Source: an uncultured Collinsella sp.
GTDB lineage: Bacteria; Actinomycetota; Coriobacteriia; Coriobacteriales; Coriobacteriaceae
Assembly: GCA_902464965.1 (NCBI GenBank)
Contig: CABQLI010000008.1
Location: 1 to 49,295, forward strand
DNA: 49,295 nucleotides
Direction: 5' to 3'
This document shows positions 8,563 through 16,588 of the stretch, one piece after another; the stretch's first letter is position 1; every line of letters begins with the position of its first letter. The position numbers were made by a program, and so were the translations under genes. A model generated the notes under the pieces. The model searched no databases. It saw nothing but the letters and a program-made list of their open reading frames with translations, and was not told where the DNA came from.

Positions 8563-8976
8563 ATGTCCGTAGGCGAGAACATAAGGCGGTACCGCAAGTC
8601 GCGCGGCATGACGCAGGCGCAGCTCGCCGAGGCGGTCGGCCTGACCGAGGGGGCCGTGCGCCACTACGAGAGCGGCATCCGCGCCGTGAAGCCCGAGCTG
8701 CTCGAGTCCATCTCCGCGGCGCTCGGCGTGTCCGTCAACGCCCTCAAGGATTACGGCGTCGAGACTGCGGGCGACCTCATGTCGCTGCTCGTGCGGCTCG
8801 AGGACTCCTTCGGCATCGTGCCCGCAGCCGACGGCACGGGCCTCTCCCTGAACCCCAAGGCGCCGCACGCGCCCAAAGCCGCGATGGCGATCGAACTGTG
8901 GGCAGAGAAGCGCGCGCAGCTCGAAAACGGCAAGATCGACGCCGACGAATACGAGGACTGGAAAGCCTCGCTGTAG
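8563..8976 (+). CDS. XRE-family repressor of the mobile element
   Basis: A 137-residue protein with an N-terminal Cro/CI-type helix-turn-helix in residues 1-60 (IRRYRKSRGMTQAQLAEAVG, then TEGAVRHYESG) and a C-terminal ~75-residue extension rich in acidic and alanine residues that may oligomerise or sense a signal. No LexA-like protease motif is visible. The start at MSVGENIRRY is chosen because AGGAGGAGGG lies just before it; the open frame begins 60 bases earlier, in the promoter. It is divergent from the xis-int operon and probably holds the element quiescent by binding the paired GTAC sites in between. DNA downstream of it is gene-free until guaA. Confidence 0.85.
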   Translation: MSVGENIRRYRKSRGMTQAQLAEAVGLTEGAVRHYESGIRAVKPELLESISAALGVSVNALKDYGVETAGDLMSLLVRLEDSFGIVPAADGTGLSLNPKAPHAPKAAMAIELWAEKRAQLENGKIDADEYEDWKASL

Positions 8977-9594
8977 CGGCTCTCCGCATTTCGCGATCAA
9001 CGCAACCGAATCAGGACGGTGGACCAGGCGGCGAGCGCCGCTCGGGCCTGCGTAAGCTGAGTTTTTACTCCCCATTGCATGCCAAGGCATTTCCGGCGCA
9101 CCTGGGGAGTAAATGACGCGGTGGCTTACACGGCGGCACGCGGCAGTACGCCGCGGCATTTCCCCTGGTTACTCCCGTTTTCATTGAGGCGGCGAGATTC
9201 TTTACTCCCCATTAACCACCTGGGAAAACGCTGTGAGAAGACCGCCGAAAAGCCTATTGAGTTCGATTTGAGTTTCACAGGCCCCGAAACGGCCCCGTTT
9301 GGCTCTCGGAGACAAAAATCGCGCGTCTACTCACTTGGGATGAATCCTTACTCCCGTTCCTCCGAATGCCGCACCGTGCCTTGCCGTCTTGAAACACGGG
9401 GGAGTAAATTGCGAAATCGCAGGTGAAAGGGAGTAAAACGACAAAGAAAAAGCCTCCGTCCCAACGCGGGAACGGAGGCTCGGTTATCGTATTTACTCAC
9501 CAACATCGCTGGCGGCTTTGCCATGACTCTCGTACGAAACGAAACTCAGCGGCACAGTGCGGCACTCAAAAATGCAGGTCAGAACCCTATCAGC
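8977..9594. other. Gene-free stretch with TTACTC/GAGTAA array next to guaA
   Basis: No open frame here resembles a protein. The hexamer TTACTC or its complement occurs at 9065, 9107, 9169, 9202, 9348, 9402, 9431 and 9493, and CTACTC at 9327 and 9595 (the latter covering the guaA stop codon). The fuller form is TTTACTCCCCAT. Copies at 9064 and 9104 face each other as a 10-bp inverted repeat. About 0.3 hexamers would be expected by chance. The stretch sits where the attachment site of the integrase is expected and may hold arm-type sites or scars of earlier insertions. Confidence 0.7.
9441..9480 (-). terminator. Rho-independent terminator downstream of guaA
   Basis: On the - strand a stem AGCCTCCGT ... 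ACGGAGGCT, extended by GGG/CCC pairing around a short loop, is followed by TTTTTCTTT. It lies 115 bases past the guaA stop and would end that transcript before it enters the mobile element. Confidence 0.85.
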
Positions 9595-11193
9595 CTACTC
9601 CCACTCGATGGTCGCGGGCGGCTTGGACGTGATGTCGTAGCACACGCGGTTGGCGCCGGGGACCTCGGCAACGATGCGGCCGGAGATGCGGGCCAGGACA
9701 TCGTAGGGCAGCTTGGCCCAGTCGGCGGTCATGGCATCGCTGGACTCGACGGCACGCAGGATGATCGGGCGCTGATAGGTGCGCTCGTCGCCCATAACGC
9801 CGACGGACTTGATGTCGGGCAGAACCGCAAAGTACTGCCAGCAGCTGTGCTCGGAGTTGCGCTCGCCGGTCTGCTCAAACAGACGCTGATTGTAGGCGTC
9901 GAGCTCCTCGCGCACGATGGCGTCGGCGTTCTTGAGGATCTCGAGCTTCTCCTTGTCGACCGCACCGATGATGCGGATGGCCAGACCCGGGCCCGGGAAA
10001 GGCTGACGGAACACGATGTGACCCGGCAGGCCAAGCGCCAGACCAAGCGCGCGGACCTCGTCCTTAAAGAAGTGATCGAGCGGCTCGATAAGGTTGAAGT
10101 GCACGCCCTCGGGGAACGGGATCAGATTGTGATGGCTCTTGATGGTGGCCGTCTTGCCGCCCGTCTTGCGAGCGCCGGACTCGATGATGTCGGGGTAGAT
10201 GGTGCCCTGAGCCAGGTACTTGACCGGCTTGCCATCGGTCTCGAGCTGCTGCGCCACGGCGAAGAACTCTTTCCAGAACTGCGTACCGATGATGCGGCGC
10301 TTCTCCTCAGGCTCGGTCACGCCGGCCAGAAGCTCGGCATAACGGTCCTCGGCGTGAACGTGGATAAAGTCGACGTCAAACTGCTTGGTGAAGACCTCCT
10401 CCACCTGCTCGGGCTCGCCCTTACGCAGCAGGCCGTGGTTGATGAACACGCACGTCATCTGCTTGCCCACGGCGCGGGCGCCCAGCGCGGCCACGACGGA
10501 GGAGTCGACGCCGCCGGACAGGGCCAGAATCACGCGGTCGTCGCCGACCTTCTCGCGGAACTCGGCCGTCATGGTCTCGACCAGGTTGTCCATGCTCCAG
10601 TTGGGCTCCAGGCCGCAGATCTCAAACAGGAAGTTGCTCAGCAGCTGCTGACCGTACTCGGAGTGCTTGACCTCGGGGTGGAACTGCGTGGTGAAAATCT
10701 TGCGCTCGACGCACTCCATGGCAGCAACCGGGCACACGTCAGTGCTGGCGGTAACGGTAAAGCCCTCGGGCACCTCGGAAACGGCGTCGCGGTGGCTCAT
10801 CCACACGGTCTGCTCCATGGGCGTGGAGTTAAAGAGCTTGGCGCCGGCCGTGCGCGTGATGGTGGCGCGGCCGTACTCGCCCACCTCGGAGTGGCCGACC
10901 TTGCCGCCGAGCGTCACAGCCGTGATCTGATGGCCGTAGCAAAAGCCCAGGACGGGAAGGCCCAGGTCAAAGATGGCAGGATCGATGGACGGAGCGTCCT
11001 CGGCATACACAGAAGCCGGGCCGCCGGACAGGATGAGCGCAGAGGCGTTCATCTCGCGAATCTCATCGGCCGAGATGTCGCAGGGGACAATCTCGGAATA
11101 CACGTTGAGGTCGCGGACGCGACGGGCAATGAGCTGACCGTACTGCGCACCAAAGTCGAGTACGAGGACCTTTGCGGAAGCCTTTTGATCCAT
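9595..11193 (-). CDS. guaA: GMP synthase (glutamine-hydrolysing)
   Basis: A 532-residue cytoplasmic enzyme converting XMP to GMP with ATP and glutamine, the last step of guanine nucleotide synthesis. The class I amidotransferase domain has C85 (GFCYGHQ), H172 and E174 (QFHPEV). The ATP pyrophosphatase domain has the P-loop SGGVDSS at 226-232, and the C-terminal dimerisation domain ends in the conserved PPATIEWE. The frame opens 126 bases earlier, but the start at MDQKASAKVLVLD is preceded by AGAGGGGG and fits the family length. Its 3' end is a known insertion site for integrative elements, and here the stop codon lies inside the last copy of the CTACTC/TTACTC motif array. It is divergent from ansA. 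Confidence 0.97.
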   Translation of the reverse strand: MDQKASAKVLVLDFGAQYGQLIARRVRDLNVYSEIVPCDISADEIREMNASALILSGGPASVYAEDAPSIDPAIFDLGLPVLGFCYGHQITAVTLGGKVGHSEVGEYGRATITRTAGAKLFNSTPMEQTVWMSHRDAVSEVPEGFTVTASTDVCPVAAMECVERKIFTTQFHPEVKHSEYGQQLLSNFLFEICGLEPNWSMDNLVETMTAEFREKVGDDRVILALSGGVDSSVVAALGARAVGKQMTCVFINHGLLRKGEPEQVEEVFTKQFDVDFIHVHAEDRYAELLAGVTEPEEKRRIIGTQFWKEFFAVAQQLETDGKPVKYLAQGTIYPDIIESGARKTGGKTATIKSHHNLIPFPEGVHFNLIEPLDHFFKDEVRALGLALGLPGHIVFRQPFPGPGLAIRIIGAVDKEKLEILKNADAIVREELDAYNQRLFEQTGERNSEHSCWQYFAVLPDIKSVGVMGDERTYQRPIILRAVESSDAMTADWAKLPYDVLARISGRIVAEVPGANRVCYDITSKPPATIEWE

Positions 11194-11357
11194 GGTTTCC
11201 CCCTCTTGTTGGCGGGGAGCCGGTGCCCACCCGCGTGAATGAACAAAAATAACTTTCATAGTGTACACGTTATATGGGGTTTTTCGCCCCTCGCAGCCAT
11301 CAGCGCACGGCAAACGCACGACCCGGGCCCCTATTTGACGACAATTGAAGTGTTACC

Positions 11358-11410
11358 AAACGTTACAGATGATGTAATACGTTTGAACATTGGACGCCCT
11401 GTGCCACAAT
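11358..11410 (+). promoter_or_regulatory. Probable ansA promoter with operator-like inverted repeat
   Basis: TTGAAC at 11383-11388, a 16-base spacer and CACAAT at 11405-11410 form a plausible sigma-A promoter about 50 bases before the asparaginase start. Just upstream, AAACGT (11358-11363) and ACGTTT (11379-11384) face each other around a spacer containing TTAC and GTAA, an imperfect inverted repeat that overlaps the -35 element and could bind a regulator. Confidence 0.5.
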
Positions 11411-11461
11411 ACTGACGAACGACTCCGCCTCTGCGGCGGCAAATACGATAGGAATACCAGC

Positions 11462-12475
11462 ATGAAGCGCATCCTTCTCATCGCCACGGGCGGCACCATC
11501 GCATCGACCGAGGACGGCAACGGCCTCTCCCCCGCTCTGACCGGTGAGGAGCTCGCCCAGAGCGTCCCCGAGATCTCGGGCCTCTGCGAGCTCGACGTCG
11601 TGCAGCCCATGAACATCGACAGCACCAATATGCGCCCGAGCGACTGGATGCGTATCCGCGACGTCATCGTCGAAGGCTATGCCGACCACGACGGCTTCGT
11701 GATTCTGCACGGCACCGACACCATGAGCTACACCGCGGCGGCGCTTTCCTATCTGATTCAGGACAGCCCCAAGCCCATCGTGCTCACCGGCTCGCAAAAG
11801 CCCATGGGCAACCCCTTTACCGACGCCAAGCTCAACCTGTATCAGAGCCTGCTCTACGCGCTCGACGAGCATTCGCACGATGTGTCGATTGTGTTTGGCG
11901 GCGTCGCCATTGCCGGCACGCGCGCCCGCAAACAGCGCACCATGAGCTTTAACGCGTTCATTAGCGTCAACTACCCGCCCATTGCCTACATCCGCAACGA
12001 CCGTATCGTGCGCAACGGGCTCCACGGCACTCATCTGGGCGAAAACCCGGCGCGTTTCTACGACAGCATCGACCCGCGCGTATTTGTACTCAAGCTTACG
12101 CCCGGCGTAAACCCGGGCATCCTCGACGCCCTTGCCAATAGCTACGACGCCGTGATTCTGGAGACCTTTGGCATTGGCGGTATTCCCGAGTTTGGCGAGT
12201 CGGGCGAGTCGTTCCAAGAGGCAATTTTCCGCTGGGTCGATTCGGGCCGCACCGTCGTTATGACCACGCAGGTCCCCGAAGAGGGCCTCGATCTGGGCGT
12301 TTATGAGGTCGGCCGTGCTTACGCCGATCATCCGGGCATTCTGCGCGGCGACGACATGACCACCGAAACGCTCGTGGCCAAGACCATGTGGGCACTCGGC
12401 CAGTCACGCGATGCCGCCGAAATCCAGCGCCTGTTCTACAGCCAAGTCAACCACGACCGCATCCCGATGGCGTAA
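11462..12475 (+). CDS. ansA: L-asparaginase (type I, cytoplasmic)
   Basis: A 337-residue asparaginase that hydrolyses asparagine to aspartate and ammonia. The first catalytic threonine lies in TGGTIAST (T12), the second triad in HGTDTM (T85, D86) with K113 in TGSQKP. There is no signal peptide, which fits the cytoplasmic type I group rather than the periplasmic type II enzymes. The frame is open from further upstream, but that part lies over the promoter; the ATG at MKRILLIATGG, with AGGA nine bases before it, starts right at the family N-terminus. It is divergent from guaA and not obviously in an operon. In an anaerobe it would feed aspartate into fumarate and release nitrogen. Confidence 0.93.
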   Translation: MKRILLIATGGTIASTEDGNGLSPALTGEELAQSVPEISGLCELDVVQPMNIDSTNMRPSDWMRIRDVIVEGYADHDGFVILHGTDTMSYTAAALSYLIQDSPKPIVLTGSQKPMGNPFTDAKLNLYQSLLYALDEHSHDVSIVFGGVAIAGTRARKQRTMSFNAFISVNYPPIAYIRNDRIVRNGLHGTHLGENPARFYDSIDPRVFVLKLTPGVNPGILDALANSYDAVILETFGIGGIPEFGESGESFQEAIFRWVDSGRTVVMTTQVPEEGLDLGVYEVGRAYADHPGILRGDDMTTETLVAKTMWALGQSRDAAEIQRLFYSQVNHDRIPMA

Positions 12476-12796
12476 TCCCTAAGGCAGTTCCGCTTATCGC
12501 AGCCCCAAACGGAAGGTGGTCCCCCTCGGGCCGTGCAAAAATCGGAGTATTCTGCAATTTCTCCGCCGGAGGCATAGAATCGGCCGATTGCTAGACGAAC
12601 TTTTAGTACGAGGGGACCGTCTAGTAAATATTTATTCCACATTTTTATTTAGCGTGTGGATTAACTACTGCCAAAAAGGCAAAGCCAGCCGCCCGAGCTA
12701 ACATCTACGGCTGAACAGGTGCTGAATACTCGCGATTTTGCACATCGCAACCAGGGGGACCCGCCCAAAGAGCGTCAAATACAGCGGGGGAACGCC
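12476..12796. other. Gene-free stretch between ansA and the XRE gene
   Basis: No credible coding region. It contains the 211-bp inverted-repeat element listed separately and AT-rich runs in its centre. No clear factor-independent terminator for ansA was found. Confidence 0.6.
12533..12743. repeat. MITE-like element with 24-bp imperfect inverted ends
   Basis: The left end (12533-12556, beginning GTGCAAAAATCG) and the complement of the right end (12720-12743, beginning GTGCAAAATCGC) match at 19 of 24 positions, including GTGCAAAA and GAGTATTC. The 163-bp interior is AT-rich (12590-12665) and has no gene. The size and inverted ends suggest a non-autonomous mobile repeat or a conserved structured intergenic element. 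No target duplication is obvious. Confidence 0.6.
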
Positions 12797-13015
12797 CTAT
12801 TCGATACCCTCGAGAAGTTCTGACACCGTCATGCCGAGTGCGGGTGCGATCTTAAATAGAACCTTGAGCGTGAAATTTGCCGTCCCATCTTCGATTCGGT
12901 CGAGGTAGGGTCGGCTGATTCCTGTCGCCACACAAAAATCAACCTTGGAGATACCAAGGTCCCTGCGTGTCTCTTCGACCCGCCTGCCAAGAATCTGTTT
13001 CGCACGTTCGTCCAT
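12797..13015 (-). CDS. Small XRE-family regulator
   Basis: A 72-residue protein that is almost entirely a Cro/CI helix-turn-helix domain: LGISKVDFCVATGISRPYLD is the recognition motif, followed by the typical LKVLFKIAPALGMTVSELL helices. Stand-alone HTH proteins of this kind are often autorepressors or antitoxin-like partners. It is divergent from the unknown gene at 13092, and the 24-bp perfect palindrome between them is a good operator candidate. The start used is the ATG at MDERAKQIL. Confidence 0.85.
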   Translation of the reverse strand: MDERAKQILGRRVEETRRDLGISKVDFCVATGISRPYLDRIEDGTANFTLKVLFKIAPALGMTVSELLEGIE

Positions 13016-13044
13016 GCAGCCGAGTTTGAAATGGAGCCGAACAT

Positions 13045-13068
13045 AAACGTAAACTATAGTTTACGTTT
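13045..13068. promoter_or_regulatory. 24-bp perfect palindromic operator
   Basis: A perfect palindrome with half-site AAACGTAAACTA, placed between the divergent XRE gene and the gene at 13092. Its centre ACTATAGT offers a -10-like TATAGT on both strands, so one bound dimer would close both promoters. It is most likely the operator of the XRE protein. Confidence 0.75.
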
Positions 13069-13091
13069 TGCCGAATACACAGGAGTTTTCT

Positions 13092-13481
13092 ATGTCGGGT
13101 TCTTCGGTCCGCATGTACCGAGCCACGCTTCGCACAAACAGCGCACCGCCCAAGCTCGTCGTCGTTGAAGCAGAATGCCTTTCGCCCGATGAGCGCACAG
13201 CATTTGCATTGCTATCAAGTCGCGTCGCCGCTGTTCTGGTCCCTTGCCCGGCGCAAGGTGAACTTGCCATCCAATGCCAAGCGCACAGCTGCTCGCTCAA
13301 TCAGGCTGCCGTAATCGCAACCAGCCAACGCGGTCTGCCCCTTCTCCTGGAAGCCGGCATCGCACTCGCCCTTCGCGGTGCCGGATACGAGAACGAGGCC
13401 GCCGCCGACATGGTCTTTAAACCACGATCGAGCGGCGGCCTCGCAGCAGCCATTGAATATATGTGCAGGCTCGTTGCCTAA
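13092..13481 (+). CDS. Hypothetical protein divergent from XRE regulator
   Basis: A 129-residue protein I do not recognise. It has no signal peptide or clear membrane segment. Visible features are a predicted beta-rich N-terminus (VRMYRATLRTN, KLVVVEAECLS), a segment with CPAQGELAIQCQAHSC holding three cysteines, and a C-terminus with alternating small residues (LLLEAGIALALRGAG). The central part could fold as an alpha/beta unit that binds a small ligand, but no motif supports a function. The start at MSGSSV follows AGGAG by six bases; an upstream TTG in the same frame lies within the palindrome and is unlikely. Control by the divergent XRE protein is likely. Confidence 0.6.
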   Translation: MSGSSVRMYRATLRTNSAPPKLVVVEAECLSPDERTAFALLSSRVAAVLVPCPAQGELAIQCQAHSCSLNQAAVIATSQRGLPLLLEAGIALALRGAGYENEAAADMVFKPRSSGGLAAAIEYMCRLVA

Positions 13482-13490
13482 AAGGACAAG

Positions 13491-13874
13491 CTAGAAACCA
13501 AGGCCAAAGCCCGTTCCGGTAATCGCAGAGTACATAAAGTAAACGTTGACCACGTTGAGGAACACACCCGTGATGCAACCGTTGCGCAGGTAGCGCTCGC
13601 ACACGATGCGAGCCATGGCGGCGGAGTCATCATTGTTTTTAGCCTGGCGTCCCGCCGTAAAGTACGTCGCCACGCTCAGCAGCAGGTTGAGCACCGGCAG
13701 TGCCAGCAACTCGTAGCTCTTGCCCCAGCGCGTCGCCTCGCCGGCGGCATTAAACTTCGTTGCCACCTCGGGACCAATGCTGGGGATCACAAACGCCGCT
13801 ACCACCAGCGGAAGCACTGCAAGCACCAGCAGCGCGATGCCCATGTAGCCGGCTTTTTTGCCATATTTAAACAT
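13491..13874 (-). CDS. DUF1648 membrane protein
   Basis: A 127-residue membrane protein with three likely transmembrane segments (about 10-30, 56-72 and 98-116). The loop after the first segment, with IGPEVATKFNAAGEATRWGK, resembles the DUF1648 signature of the SdpI immunity family, in which a short extracellular motif of the type hFNxxGxxxxxG is conserved. SdpI itself gives immunity to a secreted toxin; many family members have unknown roles. It follows ychF by 11 bases on the same strand and is probably cotranscribed. The family call rests on the loop motif and topology only. Confidence 0.65.
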   Translation of the reverse strand: MFKYGKKAGYMGIALLVLAVLPLVVAAFVIPSIGPEVATKFNAAGEATRWGKSYELLALPVLNLLLSVATYFTAGRQAKNNDDSAAMARIVCERYLRNGCITGVFLNVVNVYFMYSAITGTGFGLGF

Positions 13875-13885
13875 GCGCGTCGTCC

Positions 13886-14962
13886 TTACACGTTAAAGCG
13901 GAAGTGCACGACGTCGCCATCGGCCATGACATAGTCCTTGCCCTCAATACGCAGCTTGCCGGCGGCCTTGGCGCCCTGCTCGCCGCCGAGCTCGATGTAG
14001 TCGTCATAGCCAATGACCTCGGCCTTAATAAAGCCGCGCTCAAAGTCGGTGTGGATGACACCGGCGGCCTGCGGGGCGGTCGCGCCCTGACGCACCGTCC
14101 AGGCCTTGACCTCCATCTCGCCAGCCGTAAAGAACGACTGCAGGCCGAGCAGCTTGTAGGCGGCCTGAGCGAGCACGTCCAGACCGGGCTGCTCCAGGCC
14201 CAGGCTCTCCAGGTAGTCGGCGGCGTCCTCGGGATCGAGCTCGGAAAGCTCTGCCTCGATCTTGGCGCAGATGGGCAGCGGCTTGACACCATCGATGGGC
14301 GCCAGATCGTCGTTGAGCATGTCCTCGTCTACGTTGGCCACATACAGGATGGGCTTCATGGTGAGCAGGAACAGGCCCTTGGCAGCGGCGCGCTCCTCAT
14401 CGGTCATCTCCATGGACGCGGCGCGCTTGCCCTCGTTGAGCCAGGCGAGTAGGCGCTTGGCGACCTCAAACTTGGGCATGAGCTCCTTGTCGCGCTTGGC
14501 CTCCTTCTCGAGCTTGGGCAGCTGCTTCTCGAGCGTGCCCATGTCGGCCAGGATAAGCTCGGTCATGATGGTATCGGCGTCACCGGCGGGGTCGACGAAC
14601 TCGCCCGTGCGGCCCACCTCACGCATGACGTTGGGGTCCTTAAAGTAGCGCACGACCTCGCAGATAGCGTCGGTCTCTCGAATGTTGGCCAAGAACTGGT
14701 TGCCCAGGCCCTCGCCCTCGTTGGCACCCTTCACCAGGCCCGCGATGTCGACAAACTCGACCGTAGCCGGCACAATGCGGCCGGGGTTGACGATGTCGGC
14801 AAGCTTTTGCAGGCGGCTATCGGGCACATCGACGATACCCACGTTGGGGTCGATCGTGGCAAACGGGTAGTTGGCGGCAAGGCCGGTCTTTTTGGTAAGC
14901 GCGGTGAACAACGTCGACTTGCCCACGTTGGGCAGGCCCACGATACCGATGGAAAGGGACAC
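13886..14962 (-). CDS. ychF: YchF/OLA1 family P-loop ATPase
   Basis: A 358-residue Obg-related NTPase that associates with ribosomes and is implicated in stress responses and translation. G1 is GLPNVGKST (9-17), G3 is DIAGLVKGA (72-80), and G4 is the altered NVDE (210-213) in place of NKxD, which is known to switch preference from GTP to ATP. The C-terminal TGS-like domain includes ERGFIKAEVIGYDDY. The start is taken as GTG, encoding the family N-terminus MSLSIGIVGLPNVGKS, with AAAAGGAG placed correctly; an ATG 36 bases upstream lacks such support. A -10-like TATACT lies upstream near 15000. Confidence 0.95.
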   Translation of the reverse strand: MSLSIGIVGLPNVGKSTLFTALTKKTGLAANYPFATIDPNVGIVDVPDSRLQKLADIVNPGRIVPATVEFVDIAGLVKGANEGEGLGNQFLANIRETDAICEVVRYFKDPNVMREVGRTGEFVDPAGDADTIMTELILADMGTLEKQLPKLEKEAKRDKELMPKFEVAKRLLAWLNEGKRAASMEMTDEERAAAKGLFLLTMKPILYVANVDEDMLNDDLAPIDGVKPLPICAKIEAELSELDPEDAADYLESLGLEQPGLDVLAQAAYKLLGLQSFFTAGEMEVKAWTVRQGATAPQAAGVIHTDFERGFIKAEVIGYDDYIELGGEQGAKAAGKLRIEGKDYVMADGDVVHFRFNV

Positions 14963-15005
14963 GACAGCTCCTTTTGGTACAGGTACTTCAAACCTCATAA
15001 GTATA

Positions 15006-15049
15006 GCGCCGCCGCAGCATCCGGGCGAATCCGGACACCGCGGCGGCGC
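15006..15049 (-). terminator. Strong GC hairpin downstream of the GH4 gene
   Basis: A perfect 10-bp stem GCGCCGCCGC ... GCGGCGGCGC encloses a second stem TCCGG ... CCGGA. There is no U-tract on the - strand, so it may stall polymerase or protect the 3' end of the PTS-GH4 message rather than act as a classic terminator. It also separates that message from the ychF promoter. Confidence 0.5.
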
Positions 15050-15088
15050 AAATGAAGCAGAGATGCGTGAGGTTCGAGACAGTAGTCC

Positions 15089-16432
15089 TTACTTAAGCTC
15101 GGGCCAGAAATCCTTGTTGGCCTCGATGAGCTCGTCCAGGATCTGCTTGGCAACGCTTGCCGAAGGAATGGTCTTGGAGAGCGTGAGCGCCTGCCAGAGC
15201 TTCTGGTAGCTGCCCTCGACCCAAGCCTGGACAACGAGCTTCTCGACGGAAACCTGCTGCTCCATCAGGCCCTTCTGGAACTGCGGAATCGGGCCCTGGC
15301 AGATCTTCTCAAAGCCGTTGGAACCGACGATGCAAGGCACCTCGACCATGGCCGTCGGGTCGAAGTTGGGCACAGCGCCATCGTTGGGGACGATCAGCAG
15401 GAAGCGCTCGAGCGTGTTCTCGGCCAGTGCGCAGGCAAGGTCGACGATGTAGTTGGCATGTACATCCGGCTCAAAGCCGCCGTCCTTGGCAGTACCCTTG
15501 GCGATGATGTCGCGGCAAGCGCCAAAGACCTTCTTCTCGCGGCCGTCCATAACCTCATTGGCGCGAGTGTAGTTGGGGTCAGACGTCTCGACGACATAGT
15601 CCGGGTACAGGTAATACTTGAGGTAGGTATTGGGAATCGTCTCGGGATCGACAGCATAGACATCCTTGGCCTTGCCGAAGGTGTGAATCCAGCTCTCCTC
15701 GACATGCTGCTCCTTACCGGCCTCGTGCTCGATGCCGTCCAGGTAGCCGTTCTTAGCCATGTGCTCCTTAATCTGCGGCATGAGGTCGTTGCCGTCCTTG
15801 TCGTAGATCTTGCTCCACCAACCAAAGTGGTTGAGGCCGTAGTAGCTATACTGCAGCTCGCGACGATCCTTGATGCCGCACATACGGCTCATCTTATCCA
15901 TGAGGTCGATCGGCATGTCGCAGATGTTGATGATGCGGCTGTTGGGGCGCAGCACGCGGCAGGCCTCGGCGACGATGGCCGCGGGGTTGGAGTAGTTGAG
16001 CATCCAGGCGTTGGGGCTGTACTTCTCCATGTAGTCGAGGATCTCGATGACACCACCGATGGAGCGCATGCCGTAGGCGATACCGCCGGCACCGCAGGTC
16101 TCTTGGCCAACGCAGCCGTACTTGAGAGGAATCTTCTCGTCGAGCTCACGCATGGCGTACAGGCCGACGCGGATGTGAGCAAGGACGAAATCGGTCCCGG
16201 TGAATGCGGTCTCGGGGTCGGTGGTGTAGCTAAACTCAACCTCGGGGGCGTTCTCGTGGAAGTAGATCTCGCAGGCCTTGGCCACGGTCTCCTGGCGCTC
16301 GGCGTTGTTGTCGTAGAAGGTCACCTTGTTGACCGGGAAGCGGTCGCGCTCCTCGAGCAGCATCAGGGCAATGCCCGGGGTAAAGGTGGAGCCACCGCCG
16401 GCAATGGTCACGGCATAGTTCTTCTTGGACAT
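15089..16432 (-). CDS. GH4 6-phospho-alpha-glucosidase (maltose-6'-phosphate type)
   Basis: A 447-residue glycoside hydrolase family 4 enzyme that splits phosphorylated alpha-glucosides imported by the PTS into glucose 6-phosphate and glucose, using NAD+ and a divalent metal. The Rossmann motif GGGS is at 12-15 and the NAD-binding acidic end FYDNN at 39-43. The metal ligands are C171 and H202. The context CDMP at 171-174 is the signature of alpha-specific members (beta-specific ones have CNIP/CNVP). CGAGG (113-117) and YSNP (147-150) are also conserved. It lies downstream of the EIICB gene on the same strand, after a 156-bp spacer with a 12-bp stem hairpin that may set relative expression. 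GAGGAGG precedes the start. Confidence 0.93.
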   Translation of the reverse strand: MSKKNYAVTIAGGGSTFTPGIALMLLEERDRFPVNKVTFYDNNAERQETVAKACEIYFHENAPEVEFSYTTDPETAFTGTDFVLAHIRVGLYAMRELDEKIPLKYGCVGQETCGAGGIAYGMRSIGGVIEILDYMEKYSPNAWMLNYSNPAAIVAEACRVLRPNSRIINICDMPIDLMDKMSRMCGIKDRRELQYSYYGLNHFGWWSKIYDKDGNDLMPQIKEHMAKNGYLDGIEHEAGKEQHVEESWIHTFGKAKDVYAVDPETIPNTYLKYYLYPDYVVETSDPNYTRANEVMDGREKKVFGACRDIIAKGTAKDGGFEPDVHANYIVDLACALAENTLERFLLIVPNDGAVPNFDPTAMVEVPCIVGSNGFEKICQGPIPQFQKGLMEQQVSVEKLVVQAWVEGSYQKLWQALTLSKTIPSASVAKQILDELIEANKDFWPELK

Positions 16433-16530
16433 GATGTCCTCCTCATTCTGGCCGCTTGCTCAATCCGTCCCCGCACGCGGCCTTGCGCGGTTTGGAATTG
16501 TTACCTAGAAGTGGAGTTTTTTATCTCTAG

Positions 16531-16570
16531 AATCGGCCTTGCGGTGCATACCGGCTCTGCAAGGCCGATT
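16531..16570 (-). other. Intercistronic hairpin between EIICB and GH4 genes
   Basis: A perfect 12-bp stem AATCGGCCTTGC (16531-16542) with GCAAGGCCGATT (16559-16570) and a 16-base loop lies 18 bases after the EIICB stop. No U-tract follows on the - strand, so read-through to the GH4 gene is expected; RNA processing or mRNA stabilisation is more likely than termination. Confidence 0.65.
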
Positions 16571-16588
16571 GTTTCGATGGACGATGGT

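Noticed and set aside
9079..9426. 115-codon + frame in the TTACTC array
   Set aside because: No ribosome site, arginine-rich composition without any pattern, and it spans many copies of the repeat motif.
9060..9500. Possible CRISPR array from repeated TTTACTCCC
   Set aside because: Copies occur in both orientations with irregular spacing (29-146 bp) and no uniform repeat-spacer unit; no cas genes are present.
12516..12701. Short + frame in the spacer after ansA
   Set aside because: It covers the inverted-repeat element and has no ribosome site or similarity.
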